A DNA stretch of 6,551 bases from Desulfobacteraceae bacterium (lineage in GTDB: Bacteria > Desulfobacterota > Desulfobacteria > Desulfobacterales > Desulfobacteraceae): positions 1-6,551 of the forward strand of contig JAFLJU010000328.1 in the NCBI GenBank assembly GCA_022712835.1, in the 5' to 3' direction. The position numbers and the translations under genes are program-made. This document shows, piece after piece, positions 1 to 5,604 of the stretch. Position 1 is the first letter of the stretch. Each line of letters starts with the position of its first letter. The notes beneath the pieces are model-generated. The model was not told the DNA's origin and did not search any database. It saw only the letters and a list, made by a program, of their open reading frames with translations.

Positions 1-1
1 T

Positions 2-1426
2 AAGACAGGTTTTTTTACCCGTTCCATTTTATGCGTACCCGTGGTGAACAAGGATGGCAAAGTGATCGGTGTAACCCAGGTGTTGAACCGGAAAGGGGGG
101 CCTTTTAAAGACGAGGACGAGTCCCGTCTTCGGGCGTTTACAGCCCAGATTTCCATCGCACTTGAAAATGCCAAACTTTTCAGTGATATCCAGAATATTA
201 AAAATTACAACGAGAGCATCCTGGAAAGTATGTCCAACGGTGTCATCACCCTGGATGAAGAGGGAAAAATCATTACCTGCAATACCGCAGGATTGCGGAT
301 ACTTCGGGTTGATCCCGGGGATGTATTGGACAGGATGGTTTATGAATTTTTTTGCAAACCCAATGAGTGGATAATCGATAGAATAACGCGGATGGAAGAG
401 ACAGCACAGCCGGATCTTACCATGGATGCGGAATTAAGTTTTGGTAAAAATACAATTTCGGTAAATGTCAGTGTGCTTCCCCTGGTCAGTGTCGATAAAA
501 AAAAGCTGGGGACCATGATCATGCTGGAGGATATCAGTACCGAAAAACGCATGAAATCAACATTGTCCCGGTATATGGATCCGGGACTGGCTGACCAGGT
601 GCTGGGGGATAACAACCAGGATATCCTGGGGGGCAGGAGCATGGAGGCAACGGTTCTTTTTTCAGATATCCGGGGATTTACCACCCTGACCGAAACCCAT
701 GGTGCCCAGGGGACCGTAAGTCTACTCAATGAATATTTCACCATAATGGTCGAATGTATCCAGCGACACCATGGAATGCTGGATAAATTTATCGGAGATG
801 CCATCATGGCGGGATTTGGCATTCCCTTGCCCGGTGATAATGACGAGGACAACGCAGTTAAGGCAGCCATATCCATGATAACTCAGCTCAACCTATGGAA
901 TGTGGGGCGAATTGCTGGCGGCAAGGCCCCGGTACATATGGGTATCGGTCTGAACACTGACACCATTGTTTCGGGAAATATCGGTTCGCCAAAGCGCATG
1001 GATTTTACCATGATCGGGGATGGGGTTAATCTGGCGGCCCGTCTGGAATCAGCCTGTAAAGCCTATTCCGCACAGATTCTGATCAGTGAAAACACCTATG
1101 GTAAATTGAAGGGAACCTATCGAATACGGGATATTGACGATGTGATCGTAAAGGGCAAGACAAAACCTGTCAGAATTATGGAGGTTCTGGACTATCATAC
1201 AAAGACAAGTTTTCCAAACTTGATGGAAGTGGTCAGTTATTTTAAGGAAGGCAGACAATATTATCGGCAAGGAGATTTTTCAAGAGCCATTAAATTATTT
1301 GGCAACGCCCTCAAATTACACCCGGCAGATAGATTATCCCAGACATTTATTGACCGTTGTAATTATATGATTCATAATCCGCCTGAAAATGAATGGAATG
1401 GTGTGTGGGTGATGACATCCAAATAA
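2..1426 (+). CDS. Class IIIb adenylate cyclase, GAF-PAS-CHD-TPR (5' partial)
   Basis: Predicted to make cAMP from ATP. The reading frame is open to the left edge and the first codons already encode GAF sequence (TRSILCVPV), so the GTG at 41 is internal and the true start lies outside the window. The visible 474 residues are: C-terminal GAF half (about 1-60) with N29, R30, F35, D39, E40 in an NKFDE-like pattern; PAS domain (about 70-183); catalytic domain (about 211-395); one or two TPR-like helices (about 406-457). Metal-binding aspartates are D222 (FSDIRGF) and D266 (KFIGDA). K262 is the purine-specifying lysine, and its partner position is T336 (DFTMIG), the Lys-Thr pair of class IIIb adenylate cyclases. 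Transition-state residues N343 and R347 (VNLAAR) are present, so the enzyme looks active. No membrane segment is visible, which suggests a cytosolic enzyme, though the N-terminus is unseen. The order matches Anabaena CyaB1. ATP over GTP specificity is inferred from the Lys-Thr pair. Confidence 0.93.
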   Translation, partial: KTGFFTRSILCVPVVNKDGKVIGVTQVLNRKGGPFKDEDESRLRAFTAQISIALENAKLFSDIQNIKNYNESILESMSNGVITLDEEGKIITCNTAGLRILRVDPGDVLDRMVYEFFCKPNEWIIDRITRMEETAQPDLTMDAELSFGKNTISVNVSVLPLVSVDKKKLGTMIMLEDISTEKRMKSTLSRYMDPGLADQVLGDNNQDILGGRSMEATVLFSDIRGFTTLTETHGAQGTVSLLNEYFTIMVECIQRHHGMLDKFIGDAIMAGFGIPLPGDNDEDNAVKAAISMITQLNLWNVGRIAGGKAPVHMGIGLNTDTIVSGNIGSPKRMDFTMIGDGVNLAARLESACKAYSAQILISENTYGKLKGTYRIRDIDDVIVKGKTKPVRIMEVLDYHTKTSFPNLMEVVSYFKEGRQYYRQGDFSRAIKLFGNALKLHPADRLSQTFIDRCNYMIHNPPENEWNGVWVMTSK

Positions 1427-1431
1427 AAAAT

Positions 1432-1456
1432 CCCTGGTGTTCCAAGGCTTTTTTTT
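1432..1456 (+). terminator. Weak rho-independent terminator candidate after the cyclase gene
   Basis: CCCTGG (1432-1437), a four-base loop TGTT, then CCAAGG (1442-1447) form a short imperfect stem with one bulge or mismatch. A C and eight T follow directly (1449-1456). A run of six A before the stem (1425-1430) could pair with the T-run and lengthen it. The site lies just after the cyclase stop and before the ribosome binding site of the next gene. The stem is short, so partial read-through into the PilZ and permease genes is likely. Confidence 0.42.
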
Positions 1457-1467
1457 AAAGGACTGAT

Positions 1468-1782
1468 ATGGTGGACAAACAATTAACTTCCAGAAGACAA
1501 GATGAGCGGTATCCCTCTTTATTAAATGCGAAGCTGTCCCATGGAGACCAGATTTTTCAATGCCGGATCAAAAATATTTCTGTGGGCGGTGCCATGGTGG
1601 AACTTGACCGGGAGATTGACCAGGAGATTGACGCCAAAGGTCCGGTGAAACTCAATCTGGGGGCTTTTGGTGAATTTGCCTGTGACATCATCTGGCAGAA
1701 CAAAACCCGTTTGGGCTTAACCTTTTTGGACGGGACCGGGAAAATGGCCGAGGTTGTTATGGGGATAGCCGTATACGGTTAA
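1468..1782 (+). CDS. Single-domain PilZ protein, probable c-di-GMP receptor
   Basis: A 104-residue soluble protein consisting of little more than one PilZ domain. Both parts of the c-di-GMP binding signature are visible: the N-terminal arginine motif RxxxR (R10 to R14, in SRRQDERY) and, after the first strand, N36-x-S38-x-x-G41 in NISVGGAMV, the usual (D/N)xSxxG turn. The rest is alternating hydrophobic beta-strand sequence (VKLNL, ACDIIW, RLGLTFL) as expected of the barrel. The ATG at 1468 is preceded by AAAGGA at 1457-1462 with good spacing. There is no output domain, so it would act by binding a partner protein, as stand-alone PilZ proteins do in motility, secretion or exopolysaccharide control; the partner is unknown. 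It sits 41 bp after the cyclase gene and 8 bp before the permease gene. A 12-bp near-duplication (1611-1632) lengthens the loop at residues 48-55. The domain call is firm; ligand binding is inferred from the motifs. Confidence 0.92.
   Translation: MVDKQLTSRRQDERYPSLLNAKLSHGDQIFQCRIKNISVGGAMVELDREIDQEIDAKGPVKLNLGAFGEFACDIIWQNKTRLGLTFLDGTGKMAEVVMGIAVYG
1611..1632 (+). repeat. 12-bp near-tandem duplication inside the PilZ gene
   Basis: GGAGATTGACCA (1611-1622) is followed directly by GGAGATTGACGC. Ten of ten leading bases match and the second copy differs only in its last two bases. It encodes the doubled EIDQEID segment (residues 49-55) between two barrel strands, keeps the frame and adds about four acidic residues to a loop. 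Confidence 0.6.
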
Positions 1783-1790
1783 GAAGGGAT

Positions 1791-2696
1791 ATGGATAATT
1801 TTGTCTACCTGCTCCTGCTGTTGTTCCTAGGAAAGCTGTCCACCAAGCTTCCGGCGTTTCCGGAAAACACTGCCCAGGTGCTCAATCAATATGTGATTTG
1901 GATTTCATTTCCGGCAACCGTGTTGCTCAAACTCAACGGGCTTGAGTTTGATACAAGCCTTCTGGTGTTGGTCCTGGTTCCCTGGGTCCTTGTCTTTCTG
2001 TCTGTAGGTGGGGTATTATTAATTTCAAAGAGGTTGGGGTGGGATCGGAAATTAACCGGGGCGGTAATGCTTTCCGTTGCCCTGGGCAATACCTCTTTTT
2101 ATGGATTCCCCGCCATTGCCGGGTTTTTAGGGGAGCAGAATCTGAAATATGCCATCCTCTATGATCAGCTAGGATCCTTTCTGGCCGTGGCCACATTCGG
2201 AACCATTGTCATGTCGGTTTATGGCAACTCCACCCGGGTATCCGTAAAAACTGTTTTATTGCGTATCATGGGTTTTCCGCCCTTCAGCGCCTTGGTTTTA
2301 GGACTCTTGCTTGCCCGGATTCCTATCCCTGCAACGCCGCTTTTTTTGCTCAAGGGGCTTTCCGCCACCCTTATCCCCCTGGTGATTTTCAGTGTGGGGG
2401 CCCAGCTTAAGTTTCGCCAACCCCTGTCCAATATCACCCCCATCCTTATTACCATGGGGCTCAAGATGATTGTCTCTCCCATCATTGCCTTTGGAATCCT
2501 TGTGGCCCTGGGTATTTCAGGGCCTGTCCTTAAGGTGGCGGTTTTTGAAGCGGCCATGCCTTCCATGGTGATGGCCGGGATTCTGGCTGCGGCTGGCAAT
2601 CTTCGGGCAGACGTGGCCAATGCCGCCATTGGCTACGGTATCTTGTTTTCCTTTGTGACCCTTCCCCTTATCTATTTTCTTATCGGCTTTATGTGA
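1791..2696 (+). CDS. AEC-family (auxin efflux carrier type) permease
   Basis: A 301-residue integral inner-membrane transporter of the Mem_trans/AEC family, the usual family length. About ten hydrophobic segments are visible in two sets of five, around residues 3-15, 30-48, 55-78, 90-113, 120-144, 161-178, 187-205, 214-240, 245-267 and 275-300, with a charged loop near 145-158. Family hallmarks are GNTSFYGFP (99-107) in the fourth segment and the second-half counterpart FEAAMPSMVMA (252-262). Characterised bacterial relatives export or import small organic anions such as malate or malonate, and others are unassigned, so the substrate cannot be named here. The start is set by AGAAGGG (1782-1788) directly before ATG; this site overlaps the PilZ stop codon by one base, so the two genes are probably cotranscribed and translationally coupled. 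The TGA stop (2694-2696) abuts the stop of the opposing gene. Family call is strong; substrate and physiological role are open. Confidence 0.93.
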   Translation: MDNFVYLLLLLFLGKLSTKLPAFPENTAQVLNQYVIWISFPATVLLKLNGLEFDTSLLVLVLVPWVLVFLSVGGVLLISKRLGWDRKLTGAVMLSVALGNTSFYGFPAIAGFLGEQNLKYAILYDQLGSFLAVATFGTIVMSVYGNSTRVSVKTVLLRIMGFPPFSALVLGLLLARIPIPATPLFLLKGLSATLIPLVIFSVGAQLKFRQPLSNITPILITMGLKMIVSPIIAFGILVALGISGPVLKVAVFEAAMPSMVMAGILAAAGNLRADVANAAIGYGILFSFVTLPLIYFLIGFM

Positions 2697-5336
2697 TTAC
2701 TCCCATTCTAGCCTAGGATAATTGTCTCGGCTAGACCATTGGGTTGGATTCAGGGACAGGGAAGGGTTATTGAAAAAGGATAGTTCTGTGGTCTGCAAGG
2801 CCTTTATCGAGTGCACCTCGGCTACAGTGGCCGCGGCTTCCGCAATACTGATCGTCTTAAAACCGGTTGTGTCTTTGTCAAAATAACAGGTATAAAATGC
2901 GGACGACTCCGAATATCCAAAAAAACCGCTGAAGTTTTGTGTATCAGACGTCAGGTCTTTGAAATCCTGGATGAGGGTTTTTCCGGCGTCGACACAATCC
3001 GACAGGTTATCTGCAAAGGTTAACAGGGCGATTGGGACTTCAACTTCAGCCCCGGCCACTTCCGAGGCGGCCTTGACGAATTTACCTGCATCCTCTATGA
3101 CCTTAAGGAGGGTCGTCTTATCAGAGGCACCTGAAACCGGTCCACTGGCGATGCCGTCCTCAATGGTGGAGTGTTTAACCGACCCTGCGAATCCACCATA
3201 ATTCATCGCATCTCCAATGGCACTCACCGGGCCCTGGGAATAGGCATATTTGATGGTTGCATCCACACATGATCCGACAAAACCGCCTAAATTCGAGCTG
3301 TTTTGGCCACTGGTGACAGAGGTTGTCGAAAAACAACTGAAGACAGAACTGCTATCCATCAATGAGCCAATAAATCCACCGATGCTTTCAGAATTATCCC
3401 CGGATTGGATGAACCCGCTTGTGGAGCATTTGTCAAAATTTTGTTTGTCAAGATAGCTGCCCGTGGCATAGCCTGCAAATCCGCCTATAAAATTACCAGT
3501 AGCAAGGTGACCGTCCTCATCTGCTAAATTGATGGTGGCATTTGATGCACTTTGTGATATGGACGATGTTGCAGAATATCCGACAAAACCCCCCACATGA
3601 TTAGCCGAATTTGTCCCTTGTCCAACTGTGATGGTAGCGGATTCAACTGTTGATTCACTTAAAATAGAATTTTCCAGATAACCTGCAAACCCTCCCATAT
3701 ATCTATCCATATACGGATCCATATCACTGCTGCGATAGGTAAGGGATGCGGTCCCGATGGTATTTTTATTGAAGGAGGGTGTTATGCCGTCATCCTGGAT
3801 ACCGGTTAACCCGGATGCATATCCGATAAACCCTCCCATCGTGGCAGGGCTGTCCAGCCGGATTTTTCCCACCCGGCATTGGGTCATCTTCACAGGTTTG
3901 TCACCATAGGGGTTCCACCCTGCCATAGCCGCAAATCCGCCGATGACATACTGAATTTTATTATCTGAACTGATGTCGCCATAAACAATAGGGCCGTTTA
4001 TAAATAACTGGGTATCGGGTGCAACCCTATTTTTATCGTAGTATCCGGAATCTGCTAGAGCGACAAATCCCCCTATGGCCGCATAGAGGATTTTCTCTGA
4101 TAAGGGATAGCCCAGAAGTGTAACATCTTTCAGATCAATCCGGGTCATCGCCGATACACTATCGGTGATAGAACAATCGGGATCTGCCATCCCCAGGAAA
4201 CCGCCGATGCCGCCAATAAAGAAACCTGAAAAAGAGATGGTACCGCTGGTGCTACAGGTGGTAATGGTGGTATTGATAATTTTGGAAGCAAAACCTCCCA
4301 GATTGAAATCTATGCCGTTTGGAACATTTTGAACGGTACTGCTTAAAGATTGAATATCGGCAGACATATTTCCCGTATAAGAACTGCCCGACAGATTGGC
4401 GTCACGTAGATATCCGGCAAATCCGCCCAGGGCAAGTTGATATGAATTTACAGCACTTACGTGAATGGTGTTTTGACTTGTGGAATCAACAAAGGTGTCA
4501 TTGCCAATGATTCCAAGTGCGATAAATCCACCGCAATTTAGTAAAGAATCCGGAAAGGTATTATTGGTCACATTGATGGCTCCGGTGCTATGGCAATCGG
4601 TAACGCTTGATTTCCCGCTGGAACGGCCGATAAATCCGCCAATATTGTTAAAGCCCGGGTTCTTTGAAATTTGACAATTGACTGCGATGTCTGCATCCAC
4701 ACTGGATGAGGTGATTTCTAATTCGGATGTCAAACCGGCAAATCCTCCCAATATAAGGGAAACTGTGGATTTCGGATGGTTAAGGGTGATCTTGGAATTT
4801 TTAACATGAATGTTTGAAAGTTTACTGTACCCGATTTGACCGGCCAGGGTACCGGTTACAATAAGGCCGCTTGTTTCGGGTATGGTACTGGTTATGTTCT
4901 CGAAGGTGAGGTTGTTGAGAGTGGCACTTTGTATAACGGCAAACAGAGAAAATGTTTTAAAACCCGGGTTAACTTCATTGGATGGGTTGATGGTTAAATT
5001 GCGGATGGTATGTCCCTTGCCATCAAAGCTGCCGGTGAACAGTAAAATAGGGTCAACCGAGGCTCCCTGCATATCAATGTCATTTGTCAGGAAAAAACTT
5101 TTTCCGGAAGCGGCGTCCTGGCTAAACCGCATCCAATCGTCGGGGGTACTTATGGGGTATGCTGAATTATCTATTTGCGACTGTGGGTGCTGGCTATGCC
5201 AGATAATTTTATTAATTTCGAGAAAATCGCCGGAAGAAAATTTGTTCCGTGAAGGCGCCCCAAGGGCACTGGATGTAAACAAGAGGACAATAAAAATAAA
5301 ACTCAGAGAACAACGCATGGATTTTTCTTTCAGCAC
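2697..5336 (-). CDS. Secreted GLUG-repeat beta-solenoid protein
   Basis: About 879 residues if translation starts at GTG 5336-5334. That start has AGGAG on the minus strand (5343-5347) six bases upstream. A longer frame to a TTG at 5432 would run through the predicted promoter, and an ATG at 5318 lacks a close ribosome site. Residues 1-26 form a Sec signal peptide (basic start, hydrophobic core FIFIVLLF, SALG|A). Residues 60-118 carry the usual lead-in of such proteins (YPISTPDDWMRF, NDIDMQG, GSFDGKGHTIRNLTI). Fifteen exact GGF motifs, mostly in [LIVM]GGF[AIV]G context, recur every 30-47 residues from about 197 to 716, with a final degenerate SGF near 804. Each is followed by a polar turn and often Cys or Ser-Thr-Gly, as in GLUG repeats. 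A helical segment (about 739-800) interrupts the array. The end (YFDKDTTGF, then W..R.NYPRLEW) is a typical closing cap. No lipobox, transmembrane anchor or sorting signal is seen, so the final location is periplasmic or extracellular. Adhesion or matrix function is only a guess. Confidence 0.9.
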   Translation of the reverse strand: MLKEKSMRCSLSFIFIVLLFTSSALGAPSRNKFSSGDFLEINKIIWHSQHPQSQIDNSAYPISTPDDWMRFSQDAASGKSFFLTNDIDMQGASVDPILLFTGSFDGKGHTIRNLTINPSNEVNPGFKTFSLFAVIQSATLNNLTFENITSTIPETSGLIVTGTLAGQIGYSKLSNIHVKNSKITLNHPKSTVSLILGGFAGLTSELEITSSSVDADIAVNCQISKNPGFNNIGGFIGRSSGKSSVTDCHSTGAINVTNNTFPDSLLNCGGFIALGIIGNDTFVDSTSQNTIHVSAVNSYQLALGGFAGYLRDANLSGSSYTGNMSADIQSLSSTVQNVPNGIDFNLGGFASKIINTTITTCSTSGTISFSGFFIGGIGGFLGMADPDCSITDSVSAMTRIDLKDVTLLGYPLSEKILYAAIGGFVALADSGYYDKNRVAPDTQLFINGPIVYGDISSDNKIQYVIGGFAAMAGWNPYGDKPVKMTQCRVGKIRLDSPATMGGFIGYASGLTGIQDDGITPSFNKNTIGTASLTYRSSDMDPYMDRYMGGFAGYLENSILSESTVESATITVGQGTNSANHVGGFVGYSATSSISQSASNATINLADEDGHLATGNFIGGFAGYATGSYLDKQNFDKCSTSGFIQSGDNSESIGGFIGSLMDSSSVFSCFSTTSVTSGQNSSNLGGFVGSCVDATIKYAYSQGPVSAIGDAMNYGGFAGSVKHSTIEDGIASGPVSGASDKTTLLKVIEDAGKFVKAASEVAGAEVEVPIALLTFADNLSDCVDAGKTLIQDFKDLTSDTQNFSGFFGYSESSAFYTCYFDKDTTGFKTISIAEAAATVAEVHSIKALQTTELSFFNNPSLSLNPTQWSSRDNYPRLEWE
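2707..2735. other. 7-bp inverted repeat at the converging gene ends
   Basis: TCTAGCC (2707-2713) and GGCTAGA (2729-2735) are perfect inverted repeats around a 15-base spacer. They lie in the last codons of the GLUG-repeat gene, about 10 bp past the permease stop. Being symmetrical, the repeat would fold in either transcript and could mark both 3' ends. No T-run follows on either strand, so it is not a standard intrinsic terminator and may be chance. Confidence 0.3.
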
Positions 5337-5342
5337 AATAAT

Positions 5343-5347
5343 CTCCT
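5343..5347 (-). promoter_or_regulatory. Ribosome binding site that decides the GLUG-protein start
   Basis: Read on the minus strand this is AGGAG, followed by ATTATT and then GTG at 5336-5334, a six-base spacing. No comparable site precedes the ATG at 5318, for which this one is 24 bases away, or the TTG at 5432. The chosen GTG leaves a normal signal peptide with a short lysine-bearing N-region. Confidence 0.65.
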
Positions 5348-5414
5348 GGGGAAAATTAGGTATTGGTTTTTGAAACAAATTTAAGTATGAAAATAATTGA
5401 ATGGGTCTACGCCA

Positions 5415-5443
5415 GTTATAGGGTAATGTCAATCATAATTCAA
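5415..5443 (-). promoter_or_regulatory. Sigma70-like promoter for the GLUG-repeat gene
   Basis: On the minus strand the -35 box is TTGAAT (5443-5438, 4 of 6 consensus) and the -10 box is TATAAC (5420-5415, 5 of 6), with an exact 17-base spacer. Transcription would begin near 5408, giving a leader of about 70 bases before the GTG start. The TTG that could extend the frame to 5432 lies inside this promoter, upstream of the predicted start of transcription. Confidence 0.6.
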
Positions 5444-5462
5444 AACCGTGGATTTTTTCAAT

Positions 5463-5490
5463 CTGGCAGCAGCCAGCGCCTATCTGCCAG
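5463..5490. promoter_or_regulatory. GC-rich inverted repeat between divergent promoters
   Basis: CTGGCAG (5463-5469) and CTGCCAG (5484-5490) are perfect 7-bp inverted repeats with a 14-base spacer. A competing smaller stem, CTGGC-AGCA-GCCAG, spans 5463-5476, and GCCAG recurs at 5472, 5486 and 5490. The cluster stands out as GC-rich in an AT-rich intergenic region. It lies upstream of both promoters, so it could bind a regulator of either or both genes. No known regulator motif was recognised. Confidence 0.4.
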
Positions 5491-5496
5491 CCAGAG

Positions 5497-5514
5497 TTAA
5501 ATCTTTTGATTTAA
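5497..5514. promoter_or_regulatory. 18-bp palindromic operator candidate touching the plus-strand -35 box
   Basis: TTAAATC (5497-5503), TTTT, GATTTAA (5508-5514) is a perfect inverted repeat with 7-bp arms and a 4-base spacer. The next base begins the -35 hexamer of the porin-gene promoter. Its centre falls about 44 bp upstream of the predicted transcription start, a position typical of a dimeric activator contacting RNA polymerase, although repression is equally possible. The AT-rich sequence could also serve as an UP element. The regulator is not identifiable. Confidence 0.5.
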
Positions 5515-5543
5515 TTGACAACCCTTTGTAAAGAGCATATTTA
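5515..5543 (+). promoter_or_regulatory. Sigma70-like promoter for the porin-like gene
   Basis: The -35 box TTGACA (5515-5520) is a perfect consensus. After 17 bases comes TATTTA (5538-5543), which matches the -10 consensus at only three positions. A strong -35 with a weak -10 suits a regulated promoter. Transcription would start near 5550, leaving a leader of about 55 bases with the ribosome site AAGGGA at 5593-5598 before ATG 5605. Confidence 0.52.
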
Positions 5544-5604
5544 GTGGCGATAGTTATGGAAGTTGTGACGGTTTCTGTTCAATCTCAAATGTAAGGGAAG
5601 TATA

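Noticed and set aside
41..43. GTG at 41 as the start of the cyclase gene.
   Set aside because: The frame is open to the left edge and the codons before it encode conserved GAF sequence; no ribosome site precedes it.
340..876. A 178-codon minus-strand open frame opposite the cyclase gene.
   Set aside because: It lies wholly opposite well-supported PAS and cyclase domain coding sequence, shows no recognisable domain and is a composition shadow.
2707..2735. Bidirectional intrinsic terminator between the convergent genes.
   Set aside because: The stem is perfect but only 7 bp, with a long loop and no T-run on either strand, so it is kept only as an inverted repeat.
2697..5336. The periodic GGF-coding segments seen as a CRISPR or DNA-level tandem array.
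   Set aside because: The similarity is at protein level; the DNA copies differ in length and codons, and spacing varies from 30 to 47 codons.
4882..5373. A 163-codon plus-strand open frame antisense to the 5' end of the GLUG-protein gene.
   Set aside because: The opposite strand encodes the signal peptide and conserved lead-in domain; this frame has no recognisable domain and crosses the ribosome site of the real gene.
5564..5579. Possible cAMP-receptor-protein site starting with TGTGA upstream of the porin-like gene, tempting because of the cyclase nearby.
   Set aside because: Only the left half TGTGA is present; after six bases the right half reads CTGTT instead of TCACA, and the site lies downstream of the predicted transcription start.
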